A stretch of DNA of 63,153 nucleotides from Pseudovibrio denitrificans JCM 12308. GTDB lineage: Bacteria; Pseudomonadota; Alphaproteobacteria; Rhizobiales; Stappiaceae. Position 1 is the first letter of the stretch. Every line of letters begins with the position of its first letter. The translations under genes were made by a program, and so were the position numbers. The notes beneath the pieces are model-generated. The model did no database searches. It was not told the DNA's origin and was given only the letters and a program-made list of their open reading frames with translations. The DNA lies in NCBI RefSeq assembly GCF_001310815.1, contig NZ_BAZK01000027.1, positions 1-63,153 on the forward strand, given 5' to 3'. Shown here piece after piece: positions 34,125-43,675 of the stretch.

Positions 34125-34577
34125 TTAGTTCTCGCCCACTGCGCGAGCAAATGGCATAACAACGCTTTCAGACTGTTCGCTTTCATCTTTCGACTGCTCA
34201 TCAGACCAAATAGCCATCTCAACAGCGAAGAGCTTCTTCAAAGTGCGAAGAGCGTCAAAATAGCGGCGTTTGTTGACTTTGGTTTCAACAACTTCGAGAC
34301 CCGCCAAAATCTCTTCATTCTCTACCGCTTTACGTATAGATGACAGTAACAGTAAAGCGCGCTGAAGACTGTCCAGCTCAGTTTTTGGATCAATCAACGC
34401 ACTCTGAATAAAGAAATACAACTGTCGAAGAGGTGTCGTAGTCTCTTCAAGCTGCATAACATAAGCCTCAAGAAGAAAACTGGCGTCATTTAAAAGCTTC
34501 ACCGAGGTTTTCTGTTCGAACGACAGAACCGCCCCATTTATGAAAACCTTCTCACCTGCTTTAAGGTGCAAACGCAT
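34125..34577 (-). CDS. flbT: flagellin mRNA-binding regulator FlbT
   Basis: 150 residues. The N-terminus MRLHLKAGEKVFINGAVLSFEQKTSVKLLND is characteristic of FlbT. In Caulobacter FlbT binds the 5' leader of flagellin mRNA and represses or destabilises it until the hook is complete; in Brucella it activates. The two flagellin genes in this window carry a shared stem upstream of their starts that is a plausible target. It lies 15 bases after flaF. Confidence 0.94.
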   Translation of the reverse strand: MRLHLKAGEKVFINGAVLSFEQKTSVKLLNDASFLLEAYVMQLEETTTPLRQLYFFIQSALIDPKTELDSLQRALLLLSSIRKAVENEEILAGLEVVETKVNKRRYFDALRTLKKLFAVEMAIWSDEQSKDESEQSESVVMPFARAVGEN

Positions 34578-34592
34578 AAAAAATCTCCTTGA

Positions 34593-34940
34593 TTAGCTCA
34601 GGCCATCACGGACAAGTTCATTGATCTCAATAAGCCCTTGGAAATCGTCAGAGCTACCTGTACGGATCAAGTCGGCTTGCTTCACACACCAAATTCCAAT
34701 GGAGATCAAATCGGCACGAAGTTCAGCTGGCAAACCATTTTCCGGGTGTCCTAGATCATCGATCAAAATGCTCCATAACCTATGGACTGAAGTTAAAGCT
34801 TGCGCCGCTTCATTTGATCGACTGCCATGTTCTTTTCCAGCATGCAGCTGCGCGATCACGAGCGCAAACAACTCGCGCTCCTGACCTCTTCTGTCTTCAG
34901 CAGAATCCTCAAGCGTTTCCGCATATGACATCTGATACAT
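34593..34940 (-). CDS. flaF: flagellar biosynthesis regulator FlaF
   Basis: 115 residues, helical. SYAETLEDSAEDRRGQERELF is the conserved FlaF start, and RLWSILIDDLGHPENGLPAELRADLISIGIWC the core. FlaF acts against FlbT and assists flagellin translation or secretion in Caulobacter. ATG 34940 follows GGAG at six bases. Adjacent flaF-flbT is the standard pair. Confidence 0.94.
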   Translation of the reverse strand: MYQMSYAETLEDSAEDRRGQERELFALVIAQLHAGKEHGSRSNEAAQALTSVHRLWSILIDDLGHPENGLPAELRADLISIGIWCVKQADLIRTGSSDDFQGLIEINELVRDGLS

Positions 34941-34976
34941 TCAGTACTCCCAAAAGTATTTTGTCAGCCTATGATC

Positions 34977-36062
34977 TTACAAATACTTCATAATATTGAG
35001 ATTTTGGATTTTCGCTGTGATCGCATACGTTGTTTCAAGCTGCGTCTGCGCCATGCTCAACTCAACCGCAGCACGATTGGGATCAACGTTTTCCAGATCG
35101 TTGATGCGTAAATTAAGCACATCTTTCTTGGCCTCGATATCTGTGTTGGTTCGCTCAACATTAGCCTTGATCGCGCCAGTGTTCGCTTCCAAATCGATAA
35201 CTTTACCAGTTGCCTGATTGAGGTTATCAATCGCGCGGTCAGCAATCAAAGCTTCAGCATCTTTCTGAATATCCAAACCGCCGAACACAGCAATCATAGA
35301 ATAGCCTTTTGCCATACTCTTGAAAGCTTCTTCATTCGCAGAACCTGAGCCAACTGTCGTGACGCCATTTCCAATCGTGGCGGTCATTTTCTTATCAGGA
35401 TCAGTCGCAGAGGACCACGTTGGCGTCCAGTTAGCATCAAAAACATTATTGAAAGCACTACTATCTAAGAAGCCTTCCCAATCTGCAGCGGACAAAGCCT
35501 TAATAGCTGCTTCATCGGTATCCAAACCAATCGTCAAGCTAAAGTGCGTGTTAAATGCATCTTTGATCGCCTCTTCAGGCCCAAGTGGATCTGTTGGGTC
35601 TAACGGATCTGATTCATACTCAAAATCCCGGACAGGTGATGTTCCGGTATTAACTCCACCGAACACATAAACACCGCCAACGTTGGAATTCAGCGCGTTA
35701 GTCAGTTTCCCAAGTTCTGTTCGAGCAAGACCCGAAGCTGTTTTGAGAGACTCAGAGTTCTGCTTAAGAGCGATCAGATTGGACCGGAATTCTGATCCAT
35801 TTGTATGGACATTATCTAAGGCCGTTTCCATTACATCTAAGCGCGTAACTAACTGACGGTTCGTATCAAGTTGGCTCACAAGTTGAGAGTGCTCAGTTCG
35901 GAACGACGTAGTTAACCCGGTCTGCGAGCCAAGAGCCAAGCCAATATCAGCGTGCTTCTCAGAAGCATTCTCGATAACTGCTTTATCTAAACGAGCACGA
36001 TGATCAATAAGATAATCAGTGAGACGAAGCGAACTTGAAAGTGTTGAAACAGAATAAACCAT
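34977..36062 (-). CDS. flgL: hook-filament junction protein
   Basis: 361 residues, secreted through the flagellar export channel and placed between hook and filament. The N-terminal helix region (VYSVSTLSSSLRLTDYLIDHRARLDKAV) and C-terminal helix (NDLENVDPNRAAVELSMAQTQLETTYAITAKIQNLNI) are flagellin-like coiled-coil ends, as expected for FlgL. The middle is variable. It lies 2 bases after flgK. Confidence 0.92.
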   Translation of the reverse strand: MVYSVSTLSSSLRLTDYLIDHRARLDKAVIENASEKHADIGLALGSQTGLTTSFRTEHSQLVSQLDTNRQLVTRLDVMETALDNVHTNGSEFRSNLIALKQNSESLKTASGLARTELGKLTNALNSNVGGVYVFGGVNTGTSPVRDFEYESDPLDPTDPLGPEEAIKDAFNTHFSLTIGLDTDEAAIKALSAADWEGFLDSSAFNNVFDANWTPTWSSATDPDKKMTATIGNGVTTVGSGSANEEAFKSMAKGYSMIAVFGGLDIQKDAEALIADRAIDNLNQATGKVIDLEANTGAIKANVERTNTDIEAKKDVLNLRINDLENVDPNRAAVELSMAQTQLETTYAITAKIQNLNIMKYL

Positions 36063-36064
36063 GA

Positions 36065-37495
36065 CTATCTTACAGCTCCGAGTAGTTCCTTAAACATGTT
36101 ATCAACCGTCGACATCAACCGTGCAGAAGCTGAGTAGGCTGTCTCGATCGTCAATAAGCGCTGCATCTCAGTATCGATATTGACGCCGGTTTTATCGGAG
36201 AGCATCTGAGCATTAGACTTAAATGCTGAAGCATCCAGCGTTGAACTTTCCGTTGCCATCTTTCGCTCAGCACTGAACCAACTTACTGTGTTGGAAGCAA
36301 AATCCTGAAGAGTGGAGTTAGGGTTTACACCTGCCTCAACAGCAAAGGTGCGTTCCTCCTTTAGCGCCTCTTCATACTTTTTAATGAGTGTTGAGAAACC
36401 AGCATGGTCGTCAGTGTTATGCTTGTGAGCTGCAGTCGAAATTCCACCGTCTCTTATAAGACGTGAACCACCAGCAACCTTCACATTGTCATGCACGCTC
36501 AGATTACTTATCGTTTCCGCGCCACCATTAAAAGTAAACAACCCATCTCGAGGATCCGTACCGTCTGGCCGTCTCTCTTCAAACGCTTTTACAAGCGCCT
36601 TGCCAATTTCCTGCTGCTGCTTCTGCATCGTCACGAGGGTTTCATCTCGTATCTTAGAGTAACCAGCAATAGCACCTCCTGAAACAGGTAGAGTTGCTCC
36701 AGGACCAGCAACAGCGATACCATCAACAAGGATGTTCTGGCCTACTTCTTCAAAATCTAACGACAACGTAGTATCAAATGACACTTCCCGCGCGGTTTTC
36801 TCAAAAAGCGTTACGCCACTATCAGTGTAGATAGCTACACCATTGTCTGCCTGATAAAGCACCTCAATCCCAATCTCTTCGGAGAGGACTTTCAACATCT
36901 CATCACGCTGATCCAAAAGGCTGTTTACATCATCGCCGGCATTTGAGCCCGTAACAATTTTGCCATTCACATTTTCAAGATCCGATAGAATCTTATTAAT
37001 GTTATCGACAGCTCTTCCCATCGCAGCATCAGCTTCAAGACGAGTGCGCTCCAAATTTTCAGCGGACTGTTTAAGGCTATCGACTAAGCCCTCAGCAGAA
37101 TTTACAACTGACTGGCCAAGCACTTCATTTGATGGATCGTTTCCGAATGCAACAAGAGCTTCACTCAGGGAACCAATAGCAGAAGCTGTACTGGTACCAA
37201 AAGGAACCTGCCCGGATGGATTCAACTGGTCCAACATATTAGCATAGGAACCAGAAGCAATCGCAGCGCTACCACTCTTCAAAGTTGCAGTAAACGCTGC
37301 CTGATTGACCATCCGCGACGCGTGAGAAACATAGACAACAGAACCAGTGTCACTGACAATATTTTGAACAACAGCCTCTTGGCGCGTGTAGTTCGGATTA
37401 TTGACATTAGCGACATTGCGCGACGCAATCGCCATCTCAGCAGAGCGTGCCGCGATGGAAGACTGCGCCGTAAGCATTGCGGAAGTAAGTGACAT
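36065..37495 (-). CDS. flgK: hook-associated protein 1
   Basis: 476 residues. It begins MSLTSAMLTAQSSIAARSAEMAIASRNVANVNNPNYTRQEA, the rod/hook family motif at the N-terminus, and ends with the matching helical segment (LLTIETAYSASARLMSTVDNMFKELL). It joins hook and filament with FlgL. It is shorter than enteric FlgK (about 550), as in other alphaproteobacteria. Confidence 0.94.
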   Translation of the reverse strand: MSLTSAMLTAQSSIAARSAEMAIASRNVANVNNPNYTRQEAVVQNIVSDTGSVVYVSHASRMVNQAAFTATLKSGSAAIASGSYANMLDQLNPSGQVPFGTSTASAIGSLSEALVAFGNDPSNEVLGQSVVNSAEGLVDSLKQSAENLERTRLEADAAMGRAVDNINKILSDLENVNGKIVTGSNAGDDVNSLLDQRDEMLKVLSEEIGIEVLYQADNGVAIYTDSGVTLFEKTAREVSFDTTLSLDFEEVGQNILVDGIAVAGPGATLPVSGGAIAGYSKIRDETLVTMQKQQQEIGKALVKAFEERRPDGTDPRDGLFTFNGGAETISNLSVHDNVKVAGGSRLIRDGGISTAAHKHNTDDHAGFSTLIKKYEEALKEERTFAVEAGVNPNSTLQDFASNTVSWFSAERKMATESSTLDASAFKSNAQMLSDKTGVNIDTEMQRLLTIETAYSASARLMSTVDNMFKELLGAVR

Positions 37496-37507
37496 ACTAA
37501 AGCGCCC

Positions 37508-38710
37508 CTAGCGAAGGTTATTCAGCTCTTGGAGCAGCTCAGAACTCGCGTTAAACACTTTGGTGTTCGCGCTGTAGGTACGTTGCGCCTGAACCATTTC
37601 GGTCAACTCAGCAGCAAGGTCTACGTTTGAGCCCTCTACCGCACCAGAATAAAGCGTTCCAAAACCGTTATCTCCCGGAAAGCCAACTGCTGGATCACCT
37701 GAGGCATCTGTTGCGGCATACACGTTGCCGCTTTTTGCTTGCAAACCATCAGGATTGGAGAAATTCACGATCTGAATTTGGTCAAGTAGCTTTTCCGCGC
37801 TACCTTCATACACCCCGAAGACACGACCGTCGGACTCAATACGAATATTTTTAATAGTAGACGGTCCGTAACCATCAATATCAACCTTATTGACGCTGAA
37901 CTTATCTCCAGCGGTTACGGTTTTACTCAAGTCCAAAGTCAGGGTTTCACCATTAGGTACAGTAAATGCAAGCTCTGTTGGTGACGGCGTCGCCCCTCCC
38001 ATTAGATTACCTGAACCATCAAAGACCAAATCAACATCCGCCAATTCTACAGGCGGCGTAGCTGTACTATATGCTTGAACTTTCCACGTTGAGTCATCAA
38101 CTGTTGTGCCAGTCATATTCTGGCCAGTCTTAGAGTAAACTAGATCAATTTTAACTACGTTGCCATTCTGATCGTATGCACTTACAGAAGTCTTGTAATC
38201 AAAATTTGACGGCAGACCGACAGTACCGGCTCTTACCGGCGTACTGGATGCCAAGTTAACACCCAGCTCTCCCTCAGAGCTCGCCTGCCAGACAGGGGTA
38301 TTAAGATCTACTGTAACCGGAGCACCACCAGCAGATAGTAGCTTATACCCACCAGAGTTCACCATCTGGCCATTCTTATCAAGAACGAAATCACCAGCTC
38401 GAGTGTAGTATGTGCTACCCTGAGAATCCTGAACCTGAAAGAAGCCCTTACCGTTGATAGCAAGGTCTGTACCGCGGGAGGTGAAGTTGAAGGCACCTTG
38501 TTGGCGGACGGTCTGAACAACGGTTGTGTTCACGATGCCAGACTCGTGCCCTGAGCTACCGCCAGAGCCGACGAGGGAAGAGAATGCTGTTTTGTAGCGT
38601 TTGTAGCCTACGGTATTGGCGTTGGAGATATTGTCCGCGACAGTTGAGAGTTTGTTCGACTGCGCGTTCATACCTGACACGCTAGTATTCATAATTCCGT
38701 AGAGGCCCAT
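37508..38710 (-). CDS. flgE: flagellar hook protein
   Basis: 400 residues. The N-terminus MGLYGIMNTSVSGMNAQSNKLSTVADNISNANTVGYKR is the hook/rod signature. The body has FlgE-type beta domains (SRGTDLAINGKGFFQV, FDYKTSVSAYDQNGN), and it ends DLAAELTEMVQAQRTYSANTKVFNASSELLQELNNL. First gene of the flgE-K-L-flaF-flbT-flgD run, separated from the transglycosylase gene by 89 bases that must hold its promoter. In Sinorhizobium the regulator rem sits at this spot; it is absent here. Confidence 0.96.
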   Translation of the reverse strand: MGLYGIMNTSVSGMNAQSNKLSTVADNISNANTVGYKRYKTAFSSLVGSGGSSGHESGIVNTTVVQTVRQQGAFNFTSRGTDLAINGKGFFQVQDSQGSTYYTRAGDFVLDKNGQMVNSGGYKLLSAGGAPVTVDLNTPVWQASSEGELGVNLASSTPVRAGTVGLPSNFDYKTSVSAYDQNGNVVKIDLVYSKTGQNMTGTTVDDSTWKVQAYSTATPPVELADVDLVFDGSGNLMGGATPSPTELAFTVPNGETLTLDLSKTVTAGDKFSVNKVDIDGYGPSTIKNIRIESDGRVFGVYEGSAEKLLDQIQIVNFSNPDGLQAKSGNVYAATDASGDPAVGFPGDNGFGTLYSGAVEGSNVDLAAELTEMVQAQRTYSANTKVFNASSELLQELNNLR

Positions 38711-38799
38711 GGTCTGCTCCTGGCTACATCAATTGCAAAATTAACTCATCGCAGTAAAGCTTGTTAATCTTGTCTGAGCCTGACCCGAAACCCGTTGAA

Positions 38800-39375
38800 T
38801 TATTTACAAAATTTTAATGAGTTCGGCGTCCAGCGGCCATAGCCTGAAGCGACGATGTTCTTGATAACACGGCAGACATAGCGTTTTTGTGCGGGATTGT
38901 TGTTGGGCCCTGCATGGTATCTGGCGACCGCCATTGTCCAGCTTTTTTCACGCTGTTTCAGCTCAGAAAGAAACCTTGCCGCGTACCCCACATTCTGGCT
39001 GGGATCCAGCATTGCCTTGAGATCCTGAAACTTATCGAGGTGATAATAAATGTTGATCTGCATGCAGCCAACATCAATCAGCTTTACGCCACGATTGCGG
39101 GATCTCTTGATTGCTGCAAGCGCTTCAGTTGCACTATCAGCAAAATAGGCTTTCCCCGCGATGTTAAGGGCATAAGGATGCAGGGAATTTTTGCGGCCAG
39201 TCTCAGTCAGACCAACCGCGTACAGGATACCAAGCGGCACATCATATTTTTGAGCCGCCTGTTGCATCTGACGTTCACAGAGCCGAATGGCAGTCTTCTT
39301 GCCGCTTGCATGAGCAGAGACTGCCAGGAGACTACAGATAGATGCCGCTGCGAAGATCTTGAGTGTTCGCTTCAT
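38800..39375 (-). CDS. lytic transglycosylase of the flagellar locus
   Basis: 191 residues with a signal peptide (IFAAASICSLLAVSAHA). SLT-type lysozyme fold: the catalytic Glu lies in YAVGLTETGR, and the substrate-binding segments are VGCMQINIYYH and VARYHAGPNNNP. It probably opens peptidoglycan for the rod, replacing the muramidase half missing from the FlgJ-like protein. Four to six cysteines suggest disulfides. ATG 39375 lies inside the end of fliK (44-base overlap) behind a GGAACAGGG site. Confidence 0.87.
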   Translation of the reverse strand: MKRTLKIFAAASICSLLAVSAHASGKKTAIRLCERQMQQAAQKYDVPLGILYAVGLTETGRKNSLHPYALNIAGKAYFADSATEALAAIKRSRNRGVKLIDVGCMQINIYYHLDKFQDLKAMLDPSQNVGYAARFLSELKQREKSWTMAVARYHAGPNNNPAQKRYVCRVIKNIVASGYGRWTPNSLKFCK

Positions 39376-40713
39376 TCTGCCCTGTTCCGGCAAACTCTGC
39401 CTGAGGTTGCTCATCCCAGTTTTGCTGAGAACCGCCCTCGCCTGCTTCATTGTCACTGTTGTTGCCTCGGCCAAAACGCTCCTGGTTTTGACCTGGCTGA
39501 CGCATCTGGTCAGACATCTCGTCTTTGAAATTGACGGTGATGTTCTGTGTTTCAGTGCGATATCCGGCATCCTGAAGCACACGTGCCAAAGCCTGACGAT
39601 CCCCTTTCAACATATCAGCAGCTTCCTGAGTGCTGGTGATAAGGGAAATTTCCAGCTCGCCACCGCGCATCTGAATGTTCGCGCGGACGACACCAAGATT
39701 ATCCGGGCGCAGTTGAATTTCGAGCGCCTTCATTGGCTTTGCAGCCTGTGCCTCAGTGGTTTGTGCCAGGACTTCCTGAGCCGCTTTGGCCGCTGATGCG
39801 GCAGCTGGCAGCTGCTTTGTCAGTACACTTGCGACCTGATGTGCGGGACGCCCCATATCAGCTGGTGGCAGATGCGTCTCAACACTCACAACCTTAACTT
39901 CACCACCAGCAGTCTTACCAGCGTTCTGGTTCGCAGAGGCCTCAGGCTGAGCCGTTCCCTGCTTCAAAAGAAAATCAGCAGGTGTTTGCTTGTTACCGAC
40001 TGTGAGGCCATCATTCTTTGGCAAGTTGATCGCACCACTGCTCTCCAACTTTGCAGAGGGTATGCCTGACTTGATATCGCTATTGGCCGCTGCACCCTGC
40101 TTAACAGTCTCAGCGTCTGACTTAGACGTTGCGGTTTGAACATCGCCATTTAAAGCTTTTTGATCGCGTGTCCCCAGTGCGTTCAACACCTGTGCCATCG
40201 CGCTTGTTTTATCTGCAGAGGTCGAATCCGTAGCATTCACAAGACCTGTGACCGCACTCATCTGCAGGCCGGCTTTTTGCTCAGCAGTCATGATTGCATT
40301 TGCCACAAGCTGCTTAGCTGCAACTCCTTAGTTGGATCCGGCAGATTTTCTCCAGCTTCATTCTCAGCAGCTACTTTGCCAACTACATTCAATTCTTTCG
40401 TGGCCTTCGGCACTTCTGATGTGCTCTGATCAGAAATGCCTGAACTCGCTTTCTTGATCAGTTCCTTCAGCGCATCTGAGGCTTCGGTCTCTTCAGATCC
40501 AGTTGATGCGTTTTTCTCGTCAGCCGCGCTTGCTTTCCGTTCATCAGCAGGATTACTGCGCTCAGGAACTTTCCGGTCATCACGAACCTTATCGATGACC
40601 TTATCAAAACGATCCTTGCCGTTATCATTATCGTTGCGGGCTGCTTCTTTACGCGCATCTGCTGCGTCTTTCACGGGTGCACTACGATCAATGTTTGGAA
40701 GAGTGGTATTCAT
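39332..40713 (-). pseudogene. fliK: flagellar hook-length control protein (MotD type), one frameshift
   Basis: Secreted ruler that sets hook length; called MotD in older Sinorhizobium work. The N-terminal part (from ATG 40713, NTTLPNIDRSAPVKDAADARK) is hydrophilic and low-complexity. The C-terminal part has the FliK switch domain ALEIQLRPDNLGVVRANIQMRGGELEISLITSTQEAADMLKGD. They are in different frames: near 40316 one base is missing, where ELQL should run into KQLVANAIMTAEQ. Joined length is about 460 residues. The ATG overlaps the repaired motC stop as TGATG. Confidence 0.85.
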
Positions 40714-41949
40714 CAAAACTCGGCCTCTTTCAGTGCCTCATCGGCATCATTCAGTGCATCTTCGAAAGGATTCAGAACATCTACATTGTGAAGCTTGCTC
40801 TTCAGCAACTTTGGGGACATAAGGAACATATTCGGAAGCATCCGGCGTTTCCGGCTGTGGCCACTCCCGAATGGTGTTTGCCATTGCAATAGCGCTGATC
40901 TGAAGCAGTTGATTTTCGGGGCTTAGATCTGTCGATTTCACATCAACCAGACCTGTGATCGCCTCTTCCCAATCTTCGCCAGAAGCTTTTGCTGCAGACA
41001 GATAGAGCCTAGCTTCACTAATCTGTTCAGCGTTATCTGAGCCATGTTCCAGAAAGGCTTCGCTGCCTTTGACCGCAAACGCAGTGTTGCCGCTGATCAA
41101 GGCCGCTTTTGCCAAACGAAGCAGGAGAATGTTCTGAGACTCTGCATCGAATTCGGAGACCAACTGGAAAACGCGATCCCATTCGTCTTCTTTTTTCAAG
41201 TACTCTGATCCGCTGATGACATCGGCGACAGTGTCGCGAAACTCAGATGCGAATACGGAGGTGCTGTACTGAAAGAGATAACGGCGAGACAAGCGCTCGA
41301 ACTTTTGAGTATCTCCTAGCTCAGCGACCATTGGCGCTTGCCTACGAAGCGCACTCTCCTCAACCAGTGTTCCTGGCATCATGAGGCGCGCGAGATCAAA
41401 ATAGCGCTGCGCTCCAGCTGGATCGTTGTTAGAGATCAGAATTGCTTGCGCCAGCGCCACCTGTCCTGCAACAGCGACCGGAAGCGTGAGCGGGTCGACC
41501 TTCAGCAGCAGGTTCAGCGCCATCTGGCGGTTGCCCTGTGAGTAGGCCATCGCGCCTGCAAACAGATTTGGATCCGCATTGAACACAACGCCCTGAACTG
41601 CAAGCTCCTGAAAGACAGATCCAGAACCACCACTGAGCATGAATGAGATTGCAGCGCGGGAGTTTTTCTCCTGTTTCCACAACTCACGATCCAGCCGAAG
41701 GAAACGACGACCGATGACGATAAGTGATGGCTGCAGGAGGTTGTACGCTTCAAGGTTACCCTTGATGATCTCATCCTGGAGGATCTGCAGTTCCAGAACC
41801 ATCAGATCCGGGTCAGCCGTTGAAATCATCTGAGCCGATGCAGGCTGCGGTGCCATTGCGAGAGGGGCAGCAGCCACAAGCAGGCCAGCAGAGAGCAAAG
41901 CTGATTTCAGGAGAGAAGTACCAGTACATCTTGCAGTTCTCACTGACAT
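40713..41949 (-). pseudogene. motC: periplasmic motility protein, frameshift near the end
   Basis: About 410 residues with a signal peptide (LLKSALLSAGLLVAAAPLAMA). Helical, TPR-like body (AEQISEARLYLSAAKASGEDWEEAITGL). MotC is a periplasmic protein that, in Sinorhizobium, interacts with MotB and is stabilised by MotE. The frame breaks near 40800. One inserted base (or two lost) moves the reading to KLHNVDVLNPFEDALNDADEALKEAEF with a stop that overlaps the fliK start exactly (TGATG), strong evidence that this is the true end. Unrepaired it stops at 40747. Confidence 0.86.
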
Positions 41950-43670
41950 CAGGCCTGCCCTTTCATCAGCATGATTTCAATGCGACGGTTTTGTGGTGCG
42001 TATGGCTCTTCAACATCCTTCAAACGGCGATCAGCGTATCCTTCAATGCCAACGATACGATTTTCATCCAGCCCGCCCCGGACAAGCATGAAGTAAGCCA
42101 TGTGTGCACGAGCAGTCGACAAACGCCAGTTGTCATTGCGTTTGGACTTAAATGGACGTGCATCCGTGTGTCCGCGAATGACGATCTCACCGTTCTCTTC
42201 TTCCAGAACCTTGGCGATCTTCTCCATTGCTTTCACAACATCCGGATGCGGCTCTGAAGATCCAACTGCGAACATTCCGAAGTCGTCATTGTCCATAATA
42301 CGGATCAGTACGCCATCACGGGAATGCGTGAACTCAATGCTTGCGCCAGTTTTAAGGCCATCCAGTGCAGCCCCGACGGAGTTTGCGATAGAGACGAGCT
42401 GTTTATCACCTTCATCGTCTTCATCATCACCAGACTCCGCTCCCTGAGCTGCTTCAGTTGGTTTGGCTGCAGGGACCATTGGGAGAGTTTCAGGACCTGT
42501 CTGAGCAACTTCTATTGGTTCGGATACAGGCTCTGCCGGAGTTGGTTCTGCCTCGACAATCTCAATCTTCAGCGTTTCTTCGGTTTCTTCAACCAGCTCT
42601 GGAACGTCTTTTTCATCAACCTTCTCCGCAGCTTCACCTTTTTTCACCTCAGCGAAAACAAGGCGTGTCATCACGGCATCTTCACCCGCTTCATCAGCCT
42701 GGGTTTGAGCCAGTTGCTTCAGAATTTCTCCTTCTGCCAACTTTTCACCTTCGCCGTCAGGAGCATCACCGATTACGATAACAGAGTTCTCAGCAGACGC
42801 TTCACCTGCGACTGCCGGCAGGACCTTACCACCACGAGCCAGCTCAGAAGCTTCTTCAAGAACTTTAATCTGCTCAGCTGTCAGCTCATTCGAAGCAATA
42901 CCCTCTTCCTTCTCATGAAGAATAGGAATTTGCGCAAGCAGCGGAGCGTTACCTGGCAGCTCATCTTCCTGCCAGCCGGACGGGTCAAACGGATCCCGGA
43001 AACTTGTACCATCTGCAAGGCCCTGACCATCAGGGTCGCGATTAGGAAGAGCAAAGAGGACTGGCGTCTTCGCCATCTTCAACGCACCGATGCCGCCAGT
43101 GCCTGGGGACCCATCAGTCTCGACAGTTGCTTCCGCTTCAGCAGCAAGCGCTGCAAGAATGGCATATGGATTATCGAAGAGCTGTGCTTCAGTGTAGCGT
43201 GCTTCACGCTCATAATCCCGATTGGACACGCTGGTTGCTTTTACGCCACCGTCGTCAGCATTGGCACCGGCAAATGTTGAATTCTCGCCTGTGTCTCGAT
43301 CTGAGATTGGCTCGGGCTTGTCATAGCCACCACCGGAGGTCGGACCTTTTTTCTCAGTACCACCAGCACCGATTGGCTTTCCATTATCGACACCTTCATC
43401 GCTGTCATTGGGTGAAGGTGTTTCCTCCGGATCACGAATGCCTTTGGGGCTCGCTGTTGAATCTACCAGTTTGATCGGATTGAAGTAGCTTGCAATACCG
43501 CGCTGAGAGGCCTCGTCGGATGCATTGACCAACCACATGAGAAGAAAGAAGGCCATCATTGCTGTTGCAAAGTCAGCGTATGCAATCTTCCAAACACCTG
43601 ATTTAGGTGTGGTGATCATGTCGCTGTTACGCCTGCGAACGATAATCAGTTCTTGTGGTTCCAACGCCAT
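41949..43670 (-). CDS. motB: flagellar motor stator protein, long form
   Basis: 573 residues, much longer than typical MotB (about 300). N-terminal cytoplasmic tail, one membrane helix with the proton-accepting D33 in IAYADFATAMMAFFLLMWLVNAS, then about 350 residues of low-complexity, very acidic linker (for example VEETEETLKIEIVEAEPTPAEPV), then an OmpA-like peptidoglycan-binding domain (EIVIRGHTDARPF and NWRLSTARAHMAYFMLVRGGL). The periplasmic linker is the probable contact for MotC. It overlaps motC as TGATG. Confidence 0.93.
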   Translation of the reverse strand: MALEPQELIIVRRRNSDMITTPKSGVWKIAYADFATAMMAFFLLMWLVNASDEASQRGIASYFNPIKLVDSTASPKGIRDPEETPSPNDSDEGVDNGKPIGAGGTEKKGPTSGGGYDKPEPISDRDTGENSTFAGANADDGGVKATSVSNRDYEREARYTEAQLFDNPYAILAALAAEAEATVETDGSPGTGGIGALKMAKTPVLFALPNRDPDGQGLADGTSFRDPFDPSGWQEDELPGNAPLLAQIPILHEKEEGIASNELTAEQIKVLEEASELARGGKVLPAVAGEASAENSVIVIGDAPDGEGEKLAEGEILKQLAQTQADEAGEDAVMTRLVFAEVKKGEAAEKVDEKDVPELVEETEETLKIEIVEAEPTPAEPVSEPIEVAQTGPETLPMVPAAKPTEAAQGAESGDDEDDEGDKQLVSIANSVGAALDGLKTGASIEFTHSRDGVLIRIMDNDDFGMFAVGSSEPHPDVVKAMEKIAKVLEEENGEIVIRGHTDARPFKSKRNDNWRLSTARAHMAYFMLVRGGLDENRIVGIEGYADRRLKDVEEPYAPQNRRIEIMLMKGQA

Positions 43671-43675
43671 GGCTA

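Noticed and set aside
42324..43280. A 318-codon open frame opposite motB
   Set aside because: Arises from the biased codon use of the acidic MotB linker; rich in Phe/Leu/Cys without domain structure.
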